Source: JACVRW01 sp963811055 (lineage in GTDB: Bacteria > Actinomycetota > Thermoleophilia > Solirubrobacterales > Thermoleophilaceae). From it: a DNA stretch of 64,000 bases. Location of the stretch: assembly GCA_963811055.1 (NCBI GenBank), contig CAWEPQ010000020.1, forward strand, positions 124,001 to 188,000. The letters are read 5' to 3'. Positions within the stretch are counted from its first letter, which is position 1. Each line of letters opens with the position of its first letter. Positions 32,575-41,860 of this stretch are shown one piece after another. A model generated the notes under the pieces. The model was given only the letters and a program-made list of their open reading frames with translations, ran no database searches and was not told where the DNA came from. A program made the translations under genes and the position numbers.

Positions 32575-32841
32575 CTAGGCGGCGAGGCGGGCGCGAATGC
32601 GCGCGGCGCGGGCCTTGCGGCGGGCGCCGGCGTTGCGGTGCAGGGCCCCGGACTTGACGGCGCGGTCCACGCGCGAAACGAGCTCGCGGAGCTCCTCGTC
32701 GGCGCGGGCGGCGTCGCCGTCCTCGACGGCGGCCTCGACCCGGCGAAGCCAGGTCTTCACCTGCGAGGTGCGCTGGCGGTTCTCGATCCGCTCGCGCTCC
32801 GCCCGATGAATCCGCTTTTCTTGTGAGGCGATATTGGCCAT
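32575..32841 (-). CDS. rpsT: 30S ribosomal protein S20 (bS20)
   Basis: The 88-residue all-helical protein begins MANIASQEKRIHRAERERIENR and carries KTWLRRVEAAVEDGD, ELVSRVDRAVKSGALHRNAGARRKAR. This is the standard S20 pattern that binds 16S rRNA early in assembly. It is transcribed divergently from murJ from the shared TANNNTA heptamer at 32886-32892, leaving a leader of about 40 nt. A palindromic hairpin lies just past its stop. Confidence 0.97.
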   Translation of the reverse strand: MANIASQEKRIHRAERERIENRQRTSQVKTWLRRVEAAVEDGDAARADEELRELVSRVDRAVKSGALHRNAGARRKARAARIRARLAA

Positions 32842-32885
32842 GGAAACAGTTAAGCCGCGACCGGCAGGGCGGCGCGGCGGGCGCT

Positions 32886-32892
32886 TAGTGTA
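32886..32892. promoter_or_regulatory. Symmetric TAGTGTA heptamer giving divergent -10 elements
   Basis: The plus strand reads TAGTGT (32886-32891), 12 nt before the murJ ATG. The minus strand reads TACACT (32892-32887), 45 nt before the rpsT ATG. This is the second divergent gap in the window with a TANNNTA -10. Confidence 0.5.
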
Positions 32893-32903
32893 GCGCTCGT
32901 CCG

Positions 32904-34505
32904 ATGAAGACCGACGCGCCGCAGCCGCGCGCAGATGCCCGCCGGCTGGGCCGCAACACGGCCTTCTTCTCCTTCGCCACCGGCCTGTCGCGAGTTCTCG
33001 GGCTTGTGCGCGAGGTGGTGGCGGCCAAGTATTTCGGAGTCAGCGCCGCGATGTCGGCGTTCACGATCGCGTTCCAGGTGCCCAACCTGGTGCGCGCCTT
33101 GGTGGCGGACTCGGCCCTGCAGGGGGCCTTCGTGCCGGTCTTCACCGAGCTGCTCGAGCGCGGCGAGCGCAAGGAGGCCTTCCGGGTCGCCTCGAGCCTG
33201 TTCTTCCTGATCCTGCTGATCCTCAGCGCCCTCACGGCGCTGTTCGTGATCTTCGCCGATCCGCTGATGACGATCCTGGCGCCGGGCTTCGACGACAACC
33301 CCGCCGTGCACGACCTCACCGTGAACCTGGCGCGGCTGATGTTCCCGATCGTCGTGCTGCTGGCCCTCTCGGGCCTGGTCGTGGGGATGCTCAACTCCTT
33401 CGACCATTTCACCGTCCCGGCGCTGGCGCCGGTGGCCTGGAACGCCGTGATCATCGCCGCTCTCGTCGGCCTCGTGCCGGTCCTGCCGGAGGACGACGAG
33501 ATCTACGCCTACGCGATCGGGATCCTGCTCGGCACGGTGGTGCAGTTCCTGCTGCCGCTGCCGTGGCTGCGCGGCCGGGGCGGGAGTCTCACGTTCAGGA
33601 TCGACTGGCGCGACAAGCGCGTCCGGCGCGTCCTCAAGCTGATGCTCCCGGTCACGCTCGCGCTCGGGCTGATCAACCTGAGCCTGCTGATCAACTCGCT
33701 GTTCGGCACGCTTGTGTCCGACGCGGCGCCCGCGGCGATCGACAAGGCGTTCCGGATCTACCAGCTGCCGCAGGGGCTCTTCTCGATCTCGATCGCCACC
33801 GTGCTGTTCCCGACGTTGGCGCGCTTCGCCGCGCGCGGCGCACGCGACGACCTGCGCCGCACGATGGCCAACGGGGTGCGTCAGGTCTGCCTGCTCCTGA
33901 TCCCGAGCGCGGTGCTGATGGCGGTGCTGGCCGAGCCGATCACGCGCCTCGTGTACGAGCGCGGCGCGTTCGGCGGCGAGGCCACCGACCTCGTGGCCGA
34001 GGCGATGGTCTGGTGGTCGATCTCGCTGCCATTCCAGGGTGTGAGCCTGCTCTACTCGCGCACCTTCTTCAGCCTTCAGCGTCCGTGGGCCACCACCGCG
34101 GTGGCCGGAGTCAACCTCGCGGTGAACGCCGGCCTGGCGGCGGCGCTGTACGGCCCATTCGGGATCAGCGGCATCGTGCTCGGCACCGTGGCCGGCACGG
34201 TCGTGATGTGCGTGCTGCAGGGGGTGATGCTCCGGCCCGAGCTCGGCGGGGTGGAGGGGAGGCGCACGGCGGGGGCCGCTCTGCTCATGCTGCTGGCCGC
34301 CGTTCCGCTGGCAGGTGCCGCGTACGGGGTCTGGGACGGGCTGGACGCTCTGCTCGGCCGCTCGTTCCCCGCCCAGGCGGTGGCCGTGCTGGGCGGAATC
34401 ACCGCCGGCGTGGTGGTCTACGCGGTCGCGGTTTGGGTGCTGAAGGTGCCCGAGGCACGTCAGATCCGGCGGCTGCTGGTTAGCCGCGGCCGCTCCGGTG
34501 GGTAG
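32904..34505 (+). CDS. murJ: Lipid II flippase MurJ (MviN)
   Basis: A 533-residue polytopic protein with about 14 helices. The MurJ N terminus (RNTAFFSFATGLSRVLGLVREVVAAKYFGVSAAMSAFTIAFQVPNLVRALVADSALQGAFVPVF) contains the conserved Arg and Asp residues of the central cavity (R-E-V-V...A..F..PN..R...A...L..AF.P). AFRIYQLPQGLFSISIATVLFPTLARFAA is the later signature. It flips lipid II for peptidoglycan synthesis. It stands downstream of the bidirectional promoter shared with rpsT. Confidence 0.94.
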   Translation: MKTDAPQPRADARRLGRNTAFFSFATGLSRVLGLVREVVAAKYFGVSAAMSAFTIAFQVPNLVRALVADSALQGAFVPVFTELLERGERKEAFRVASSLFFLILLILSALTALFVIFADPLMTILAPGFDDNPAVHDLTVNLARLMFPIVVLLALSGLVVGMLNSFDHFTVPALAPVAWNAVIIAALVGLVPVLPEDDEIYAYAIGILLGTVVQFLLPLPWLRGRGGSLTFRIDWRDKRVRRVLKLMLPVTLALGLINLSLLINSLFGTLVSDAAPAAIDKAFRIYQLPQGLFSISIATVLFPTLARFAARGARDDLRRTMANGVRQVCLLLIPSAVLMAVLAEPITRLVYERGAFGGEATDLVAEAMVWWSISLPFQGVSLLYSRTFFSLQRPWATTAVAGVNLAVNAGLAAALYGPFGISGIVLGTVAGTVVMCVLQGVMLRPELGGVEGRRTAGAALLMLLAAVPLAGAAYGVWDGLDALLGRSFPAQAVAVLGGITAGVVVYAVAVWVLKVPEARQIRRLLVSRGRSGG

Positions 34506-34515
34506 AAGCGGGTCC

Positions 34516-34956
34516 ATGTCACCAGAAGAGAAAATGGACGTGGAGGCGCAGATCGAGTGCCTCAACACCGCACTGCGGCTGCAGCACCGCTCGGTGCTCA
34601 TGTACTCCGTCACCGCCGGGAGCGTGATCGGGCTCGAATACCAGGCGCACGCGGAGAAGATGCGCCAGCACGCGCTCTCGGAGCTCGAGGACGCCACCCG
34701 CCTTGCGGAGAAGATCACCGCGCTCGGCGGCCAGCCGACCACCGACGCCGCCGAGTTCAGCTTCCAAGCCGACCCCGCGCACGCGCTCGATCAGCTGGTG
34801 GATTGCGAGGGCGAGACGCTGGAGGCCCTCCAGGCCGCGATCGAGCCAACCGGGCGCGAGGCCGCTTCCGAGGCGGTGGAGCACCGGCTCGAGCACATCA
34901 TCATGCGCAAGCAGGAGCAGGTGGACTACCTGCTGCGGGCGCGCAGGCGGCCCTAG
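34516..34956 (+). CDS. Ferritin-like four-helix protein
   Basis: 146 residues, almost all helical. VEAQIECLNTALRLQHRSVLMYSVTAGSVIG forms helix 1. YQAHAEKMRQHALSELEDATRLAEKITALGGQPTT has the bacterioferritin-type helix-2 pattern ending in LGGQPT. The final helix is EHRLEHIIMRKQEQVDYL. Several Glu/His at ferroxidase-like positions remain, but whether it binds iron cannot be judged. A weak TAGAAG precedes the ATG by 7 nt. It follows murJ closely and is followed after 13 nt by an AlkZ-like gene. Confidence 0.7.
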   Translation: MSPEEKMDVEAQIECLNTALRLQHRSVLMYSVTAGSVIGLEYQAHAEKMRQHALSELEDATRLAEKITALGGQPTTDAAEFSFQADPAHALDQLVDCEGETLEALQAAIEPTGREAASEAVEHRLEHIIMRKQEQVDYLLRARRRP

Positions 34957-34969
34957 GCACCCCGCCGGC

Positions 34970-36034
34970 GTGGAGACGCTGTCCCGCAAGCGGCTGACGG
35001 CGGCGCTGGCAGCCCGGCAGCTGCTGATCGACCGCCAGAAGCTCGACCCGGCCGAAGCGATCCGCAGGCTCACCCCGCTCCAGGCGCAGCATCCGCCCGC
35101 GCCCTACGTGACGCTGGCCGCCCGGCTCGAGGGCTTCACCCGCGACGCGCTCGAGGCGGCGATCGCAGCGCGCGACGTGGTCAAGACGACGATCAACCGC
35201 ATGACGCTGCACCTCGTGGCGGGCGCGGATTACCCCGCCTACGCGCAGCTCACTCGCCAGTCGCGGATGCGTGCGTGGCGCAAGCGCCACCCGAGGCTGG
35301 ACGAGGAGAGCGTGGCCGTGGAGCTCGGCGAGTGGCTGCGCGAGCCGCGCACCAACACCGAGATCCGCGAGCGCGTGCGCGGCTATGAGGGCGTGTCCGA
35401 CGAGCAGTGGGCCCCGATCGTGTTCGCCCGGACGCTGCTGCCGCTGGTGCAACTGCCCCCGGGCGGGTCGTGGAGCGACCGCGGCCGGGCGAGCTTCGTG
35501 ATCGATCCGCGCCCGCTCCCGGACCCGGTCGACGCCGCCGCGCTGGTGCTGGAGCGCTACCTGACGGCGTTCGGCCCCGCGAGCCGCCGCGACATCGCGG
35601 CCTGGGCCGGCGTGGCCCAGCGCGACTTCACGGAGGCGCTGGCGCGCCTACCGCTCGTCACGTATCGCGACGAGCGCGGAACTGAGCTCCTCGACCTTCC
35701 CGGGCTGCCGCTCCCGCCCGCGTCCACGCCACTGCCCGTGCGCCTGCTGGGCCGCTGGGACCAGCCGCTGCTCGCCTACGACGAGCGGGAGCGGATCATC
35801 CCGCCAGACGTCCAGCCGCTCCAGCTGACCCTCAGCGGCGATCAGACCGTGATCGTCGACGGCCGCGTGGCCGCCAGCTGGCAGCTGGAGCGCCAGGGGG
35901 ACGCGGCGCGGGTGGCGGTGACCCCGCATGTCGAGCTGCGCCGCGCGGCACGGGCGGAGATTCGCGCGGAGGCCGAGCGCACGGCCCGTTTCTGCGCGCC
36001 GGAGGCACGCGGCGTGGACGTGGTGGGCGTCTAG
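34970..36034 (+). CDS. Winged-helix HTH_42 (AlkZ/YcaQ-like) DNA-binding protein
   Basis: 354 residues from GTG 34970. The N-terminal LTAALAARQLLIDRQKL and RLTPLQAQHPPAPYVTLAARLEG carry the LQAQ element, which corresponds to the catalytic QxQ motif of AlkZ-family DNA glycosylases that unhook interstrand crosslinks. The rest follows HTH_42: DVVKTTINRMTLHLVAGADYP, LTAFGPASRRDIAAWAGV and RLLGRWDQPLLAYDERERIIP, with three winged-helix units. In actinobacteria such proteins are numerous; some protect producers of DNA-damaging compounds, but the role of this one is unknown. The ATG-less start is chosen by proximity to the preceding stop. Confidence 0.75.
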   Translation: METLSRKRLTAALAARQLLIDRQKLDPAEAIRRLTPLQAQHPPAPYVTLAARLEGFTRDALEAAIAARDVVKTTINRMTLHLVAGADYPAYAQLTRQSRMRAWRKRHPRLDEESVAVELGEWLREPRTNTEIRERVRGYEGVSDEQWAPIVFARTLLPLVQLPPGGSWSDRGRASFVIDPRPLPDPVDAAALVLERYLTAFGPASRRDIAAWAGVAQRDFTEALARLPLVTYRDERGTELLDLPGLPLPPASTPLPVRLLGRWDQPLLAYDERERIIPPDVQPLQLTLSGDQTVIVDGRVAASWQLERQGDAARVAVTPHVELRRAARAEIRAEAERTARFCAPEARGVDVVGV

Positions 36035-36050
36035 CGGAGCGCGGCGGCAC

Positions 36051-36056
36051 TACTCT
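36051..36056 (+). promoter_or_regulatory. -10 element TACTCT upstream of lepA
   Basis: TACTCT ends 11 nt before the lepA ATG at 36068, predicting a leader of about 4 nt. Confidence 0.4.
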
Positions 36057-36067
36057 CGAAGGTCGCG

Positions 36068-37882
<1,815 letters not shown>

Positions 37883-37911
37883 GGATTTAGCTCGTCCTTA
37901 GGACGCCGCCG

Positions 37912-37917
37912 TAGTTT
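37912..37917 (+). promoter_or_regulatory. -10 element TAGTTT, leaderless sigma factor
   Basis: TAGTTT ends 7 nt before the GTG at 37925. This decides that start over the in-frame TTG at 37916, which would overlap the -10. Confidence 0.5.
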
Positions 37918-37924
37918 GGCGCCC

Positions 37925-38788
37925 GTGACCCCGGAAGCCGCTGTCCAATCCGCCCCTGATCCCACCGTGGATTCGCTCCAGCAGTTGCTCGACGGCATCG
38001 CCGCCACGCCGCTGCTGAAGGCCGACGAGGAGATCGCCCTCGCCAAGCGCATCGAGCGCGGCGACCTCGACGCCAAGGACCACATGACGCGCGCCAACCT
38101 GCGCCTCGTGGTGTCGATCGCCAAGCGCTACCGCAACCAGGGGCTGCCGTTCCTCGATCTGATCCAGGAGGGCTCGATCGGACTCGTCCGCGCGGTGGAG
38201 AAGTTCGACTACCGCAAGGGGTTCAAGTTCTCCACCTACGCCACCTGGTGGATCCGCCAGGCCATCTCGCGGGCGATCGCCGACAAGGGCCGCACGATCC
38301 GGATCCCGATCCACATCGACAACGTGATCAAGAAGCTCGACGGCGCCCAGCGCAAGCTCGAGGCCGCCGGCGACCGCGATCCCACCGTCGAGGAGATCGC
38401 CGCCCTCGCGGGCGTGGACCCGGTGGAGGCGGACGTGCTGATGCGCGCCGCGCAGCCACTGGTGTCGCTCGACAAGCCGGTGGGCGACGACTCCGACGCC
38501 GCCCAGTTCGGCGAGCTGATCCCCGACGAGACCGCACCTTCCCCCTTCGACGCGGCCGCCGAGACGCTCATGCACGAGCGCCTCGCCCGGGTGCTCGACA
38601 ACCTTCCCTACCGGGAGCGCCGGATCATCGTCCTGCGCTACGGCCTGGCGGGCGAGCCGCCGCGCACCCTCGACCAGGTGGCGCGGCTGTTCAAGCTCAC
38701 GCGCGAGCGCACGCGGCAGATCGAGGAAGGCGCGATCCGCAAGCTCGGCACGCTCGCCGAGGCGCAGGCCCTTCGCGACGTGGCGTAG
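37925..38788 (+). CDS. Sigma-70-family (RpoD/SigA-like) sigma factor
   Basis: 287 residues. Region 1.2 is DGIAATPLLKADEEIALAKRIERGD. Region 2 follows (NLRLVVSIAKRYRNQGLPFLDLIQEGSIGLVRAVEKFDYRKGFKFSTYATWWIRQAI, near-identical to principal sigma factors), then region 3 (GRTIRIPIHIDN...DPTVEEIAALAGV) and region 4 (LPYRERRIIVLRYGLAG...LFKLTRERTRQIEEGAIRKL). Region 1.1 is absent, so it is shorter than most housekeeping factors. It could be the principal factor of this lineage or an RpoD-like paralogue. Its region 2.4 should recognise the TANNNT -10 boxes found throughout the window. Confidence 0.92.
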   Translation: MTPEAAVQSAPDPTVDSLQQLLDGIAATPLLKADEEIALAKRIERGDLDAKDHMTRANLRLVVSIAKRYRNQGLPFLDLIQEGSIGLVRAVEKFDYRKGFKFSTYATWWIRQAISRAIADKGRTIRIPIHIDNVIKKLDGAQRKLEAAGDRDPTVEEIAALAGVDPVEADVLMRAAQPLVSLDKPVGDDSDAAQFGELIPDETAPSPFDAAAETLMHERLARVLDNLPYRERRIIVLRYGLAGEPPRTLDQVARLFKLTRERTRQIEEGAIRKLGTLAEAQALRDVA

Positions 38789-38810
38789 CCGCGGTCCTCA
38801 GATCGCGCAC

Positions 38811-38816
38811 TAGACT
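38811..38816 (+). promoter_or_regulatory. -10 element TAGACT, leaderless hydratase operon
   Basis: TAGACT ends 8 nt before the GTG at 38825. Confidence 0.45.
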
Positions 38817-38824
38817 GGCGCGCC

Positions 38825-39265
38825 GTGCCGGTCAACGCTGACGCAGTCGGGAAGGCCTACCCGCCCTACAGGTACGAGGTGGGCAAGGAGAAGATCCGCG
38901 AGTACGCGTTCGCGGTCGGCGAGGACAACCCGGTCTACTTCGATCGCGAGCAGGCCAAGGCCGCGGGGTTCCGCGACGTGCCGGCGCCGCCGATGTTCGC
39001 CGTCGTCTACTCGGCCGGTTCCGTCGGCCCTGCGGTGCTCGACCCCGAGGTGGGCATCAACTTCCCGATGATGGTCCACGGCTCCCAGGAGTTCGTCTGG
39101 GGCGAGCAGGTCTGCGCCGGCGACGAGATCACCACCGAGACCACGGTCAAGGAGATCGCCGAGCGCGGCGGGATGGGCTTCTACGTGTTCGAGTCGGTGT
39201 CCCGCAACCAGGACGGCCAGGAAGTGGTGCGTGGCACCTGGACCAACATCGTGCGAGGGGTGTGA
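38825..39265 (+). CDS. HadA/C-like (FAS1-type dehydratase N-domain) MaoC-fold protein
   Basis: 146 residues of hot-dog fold: PPYRYEVGKEKIREYAFAVGEDNPVYFDREQAKAAGFRDVPAPPMFAVV, then FPMMVHGSQEFVWGEQVCAGDEIT. This is the non-catalytic or substrate-binding half of mycobacterial-type (3R)-hydroxyacyl-ACP dehydratases (HadA/HadC). It overlaps by 4 nt the gene for the catalytic-type partner. Together they probably form a heterodimeric dehydratase of fatty-acid metabolism. Confidence 0.85.
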   Translation: MPVNADAVGKAYPPYRYEVGKEKIREYAFAVGEDNPVYFDREQAKAAGFRDVPAPPMFAVVYSAGSVGPAVLDPEVGINFPMMVHGSQEFVWGEQVCAGDEITTETTVKEIAERGGMGFYVFESVSRNQDGQEVVRGTWTNIVRGV

Positions 39266-39642
39266 GCATGAACGTCGATCTCAAGGTCACGCCGGACAAG
39301 TACCTCCCGCATCGCTATGCGGGCGCGTCCGGGGACTACAACCCGATCCACATCGACCCCGAGTTCGCCAAGCAGGTGGGCCTGCCCGGGAACATCCTGC
39401 ACGGCCTCTACATGATGGCCCAGGTCGCGCGCGCCAACGTCGCGGCGGCGGGAGGGGACCCGCGGGCGCTCAGGCGGCTCTCGGTCCAGTTTCGCGGGAT
39501 GGGGTTCCCGGAGCAGGAGATCACGGTCACGGGCTCCGTCAAGGAGGAGCGCGACGGCCGCGTGGTGGTCGAGACAGAGGCGGAGCAGGGCGGCAAGCGG
39601 ATCATCCGCAACGCCGAGGCCGAGCTGCTCCAAACCTCATAA
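39262..39642 (+). CDS. HadB-like MaoC dehydratase
   Basis: 126 residues of MaoC hot-dog fold with the hydratase motif YAGASGDYNPIHIDPEFAKQVGLPGNILHGLYMMA. The Asp and His of D-x-N-x-x-H and the downstream G-x-x-L-H-G are the catalytic elements of R-specific enoyl hydratases. GTG 39262 overlaps the partner's stop (GTGA); ATG 39268 is an alternative two codons later. The A-B gene order and overlap match HadA-HadB of actinobacteria. A palindromic hairpin follows the stop. Confidence 0.88.
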   Translation: MSMNVDLKVTPDKYLPHRYAGASGDYNPIHIDPEFAKQVGLPGNILHGLYMMAQVARANVAAAGGDPRALRRLSVQFRGMGFPEQEITVTGSVKEERDGRVVVETEAEQGGKRIIRNAEAELLQTS

Positions 39643-39656
39643 GAGAGCATCGGTGC

Positions 39657-39677
39657 GCACCCGGCCGAGCCGGGTGC
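39657..39677 (+). terminator. Palindrome copy A, after the hydratase genes
   Basis: An 8-bp stem GCACCCGG/CCGGGTGC with loop CCGAG lies 14 nt past the hydratase stop and 37 nt before hrcA. It is flanked by TGC on the left and TTCCGCCAAACACC on the right. There is no T-tract. The flanks match copy C after rpsT, so it is likely a terminator of a repeated type. Confidence 0.55.
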
Positions 39678-39701
39678 TTCCGCCAAACACCGAGCGCCCG
39701 C

Positions 39702-39707
39702 CACAAT
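39702..39707 (+). promoter_or_regulatory. -10 element CACAAT, leaderless hrcA
   Basis: CACAAT (five of six to TATAAT-like CATAAT/TACAAT forms) ends 6 nt before the GTG at 39714. No CIRCE inverted repeat is seen near it. Confidence 0.45.
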
Positions 39708-39713
39708 AGGGCT

Positions 39714-40739
39714 GTGGAGATCTCCGATCGACAGGGCTTCCTGCTGCGCAAGGTGGTGGAGGGACACGTCTCGCTCGACCAGCCCGTGGGCTCGAAGTGG
39801 ATCGCGGAGCAGGACGACATCCCGTGGGGCCCGTCGACGGTGCGCGCCGAGCTGGCCCGCCTGGAGGAGATCGGGCTGCTCGAGCATCCGCACACCTCCG
39901 CGGGCCGCGTGCCCACCGACCGCGGCTATCGCTTCTACGTGGACAGGGTGCTGGCGGACGGGCTGCTCCCGGTGCCACGCAAGGCGGTGGAGCTCACCTT
40001 CATGCGCCGCGAGGTGGACGAGGCCATGCGCGCCACCAGCGAGCAGCTCTCGCAGGTCACGAACCTGCTCGCCCTGGTGACCGCGCCGCCGATCGAGACG
40101 GCCACGATCCGCCACGTGGAGGTGCTGCTGATGCAGCCCCAGGTGGCCATGGTGGTCGTGATCTCGTCCACCGGCGGCGTGACCAAGCGGGTGGTGTCCT
40201 ACGACGAGCCGGTGGATGCCGGGCTGATCGACTGGGCCGCGAGCTACCTGAACGAGGCGCTCGACGGCCTGGACGTGGGCTCGCGCCTCGTGCAGTCGCG
40301 GCTGGCCGACGAGCAGCTGTCGCAGCGGGAGCGAGCCTTCCTCGCCACCCTGGCGGCGGCGTTCACCGAGCTCGAGGAGACCGCCGAGAACACGCTCTTC
40401 ATGGACGGCGCCGCACGGCTGGTGTCGGAGCACCGCTTCCAGGAGCTCTCGCAGCTGGCCTCGATCCTCGAGGTGCTCGAGCACCGGCGCGCCCTGCTCG
40501 GGGTGCTGCGCCAGTCGCTCTCCGAGCCCAGCGTGTTCCTGCGCATCGGCGAGGAGAACCTGGCGCCCGAGCTGCGCTCGCTGAGCATCGTCGGCGCCAA
40601 CTACGGGCTGGCTCGCCGGAACCTGGGCGCGGTCTCGGTGATCGGACCGGTCCGGATGGACTACCCGGGCGCCATCATCGCCGTGCGTCAGGCCGCTTCG
40701 GAGCTGTCCCGCTTCGTTGCTGAGGTGTACGACGAGTGA
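39714..40739 (+). CDS. hrcA: Heat-inducible transcription repressor HrcA
   Basis: 341 residues. The N-terminal winged helix is ISDRQGFLLRKVVEGHVSLDQPVGSKWIAEQ...GPSTVRAELARLEEIGLLEHPHTSAGRVPTDRGYRFYVD, exactly HrcA. A GAF-like regulatory domain follows, ending SLSIVGANYGLARRNLGAVSVIGPVRMDYPGAIIAV. It normally represses groE/dnaK by binding CIRCE; none was found here. GTG 39714 (MEISDRQ) is set by the -10 at 39702. It overlaps dnaJ by 4 nt, and grpE/dnaK are not adjacent. Confidence 0.95.
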   Translation: MEISDRQGFLLRKVVEGHVSLDQPVGSKWIAEQDDIPWGPSTVRAELARLEEIGLLEHPHTSAGRVPTDRGYRFYVDRVLADGLLPVPRKAVELTFMRREVDEAMRATSEQLSQVTNLLALVTAPPIETATIRHVEVLLMQPQVAMVVVISSTGGVTKRVVSYDEPVDAGLIDWAASYLNEALDGLDVGSRLVQSRLADEQLSQRERAFLATLAAAFTELEETAENTLFMDGAARLVSEHRFQELSQLASILEVLEHRRALLGVLRQSLSEPSVFLRIGEENLAPELRSLSIVGANYGLARRNLGAVSVIGPVRMDYPGAIIAVRQAASELSRFVAEVYDE

Positions 40740-41860
40740 GGCGCGATCCGTACGAGGTTCTGGGCGTCGGCCGTGACGCCGACGAGCGGGGTGTCAAGAA
40801 GGCATTCCGCGCGCTGGCGCGCGAGCTGCACCCGGACGTGAACAAGCACGACCCGGAGGCCGAGGAGAAGTTCAAGGAGGCTGCGGAGGCCTACGAGATC
40901 CTGTCCGACGCCGACCGCCGGGCCACCTTCGACCGCTATGGCTTCGAGGGCCTCGAGTCGGGCGGCTTCGCCTCGACCGCTCACGGCTTCGGGTCCTTCG
41001 GGGACATCTTCGACGCCTTCTTCGGTGGCGATCCCTTCGGCGGCGCTTCCGTTGGCGGAGCCGGCCGCGTGCAGGGCGGCGACGTGGGCGTGGACGTGGA
41101 GATCACGCTCGAGCAGGCCGCGCGCGGGGACACCGTGGATGTGGCCTACGACCTGGTGGCCGCCTGCGAGCGCTGCCATGGCAACCGCGCCGAGCCCGGC
41201 ACGCCGATAGAGACCTGCCAGCGCTGCGAGGGCGCCGGGCGCCTGCGCGCGGTCACGCGCACCGCGTTCGGGCAGCTCGTGCGCGAGGTCGCCTGCGACG
41301 TGTGCGACGGCGAGGGCAAGATTCCGTCGCAGCCGTGCGAGGCCTGCGCCGGCCGTGGACGTAAGGCAGTGCGCAAGACCCTCTCCGTGGACGTGCCCGC
41401 GGGGATCGCCGACGAGCAGCGGATCCGCCTGACTGGACGCGGCCACGCCGGGGAGCGCGGCGGGCCCCCGGGCGACCTCTACGTGCTCGTGCGCGTGGCA
41501 CCCGACGAGCGCTTCCTGCGCGACGGCAACGACCTCGTGACCGTCGTGGACGTGCCCGCTCCGGCGGCCGCCCTCGGCGCCACCGTCACGGTGGCCACGC
41601 TCGACGGAGACGAGCAGCTGGACGTGCCGGCCGGCACCCAGCCCGGCACGGTGGTCACGCTACGCGGCCGCGGCATGCCCGCGATCGGCCGCGGCCGGCG
41701 CGGCGACCAGCGCGTGGTCATGAACGTGGTGATCCCCCGCAACCTCTCGGCACGCCAGCAGGAGCTGCTCGAGGAGCTGCGCGGGTCGCTCACGGACGAG
41801 AACCTGGCCGAGCCGGGCGACGACTCGCTGCTCTCCAAGGTCAGGCGCGCGTTCCGCTGA
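40736..41860 (+). CDS. dnaJ: Chaperone DnaJ
   Basis: 374 residues. The J domain (1-65) has ARELHPDVNKHDPEAEEKFKEAAEAYEILSD. It is followed by a Gly/Phe-rich stretch (GFGSFGDIFDAFFGGDPFGG). Four zinc-finger repeats follow: CERCHGN (last Gly motif altered), CQRCEGAG, CDVCDGEG and CEACAGRG. The C-terminal substrate-binding domains end in the usual GDQRVVMNVVIPRNLSARQQELLEEL. The start is GTG overlapping hrcA (GTGA). It is the co-chaperone for DnaK. It overlaps prmA by CTGA. Confidence 0.95.
   Translation: MRRDPYEVLGVGRDADERGVKKAFRALARELHPDVNKHDPEAEEKFKEAAEAYEILSDADRRATFDRYGFEGLESGGFASTAHGFGSFGDIFDAFFGGDPFGGASVGGAGRVQGGDVGVDVEITLEQAARGDTVDVAYDLVAACERCHGNRAEPGTPIETCQRCEGAGRLRAVTRTAFGQLVREVACDVCDGEGKIPSQPCEACAGRGRKAVRKTLSVDVPAGIADEQRIRLTGRGHAGERGGPPGDLYVLVRVAPDERFLRDGNDLVTVVDVPAPAAALGATVTVATLDGDEQLDVPAGTQPGTVVTLRGRGMPAIGRGRRGDQRVVMNVVIPRNLSARQQELLEELRGSLTDENLAEPGDDSLLSKVRRAFR

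Noticed and set aside
39643..39713. CIRCE operator expected before hrcA-dnaJ
   Set aside because: No TTAGCACTC-N9-GAGTGCTAA or close variant is present. The only structure there is palindrome copy A and a -10 element.
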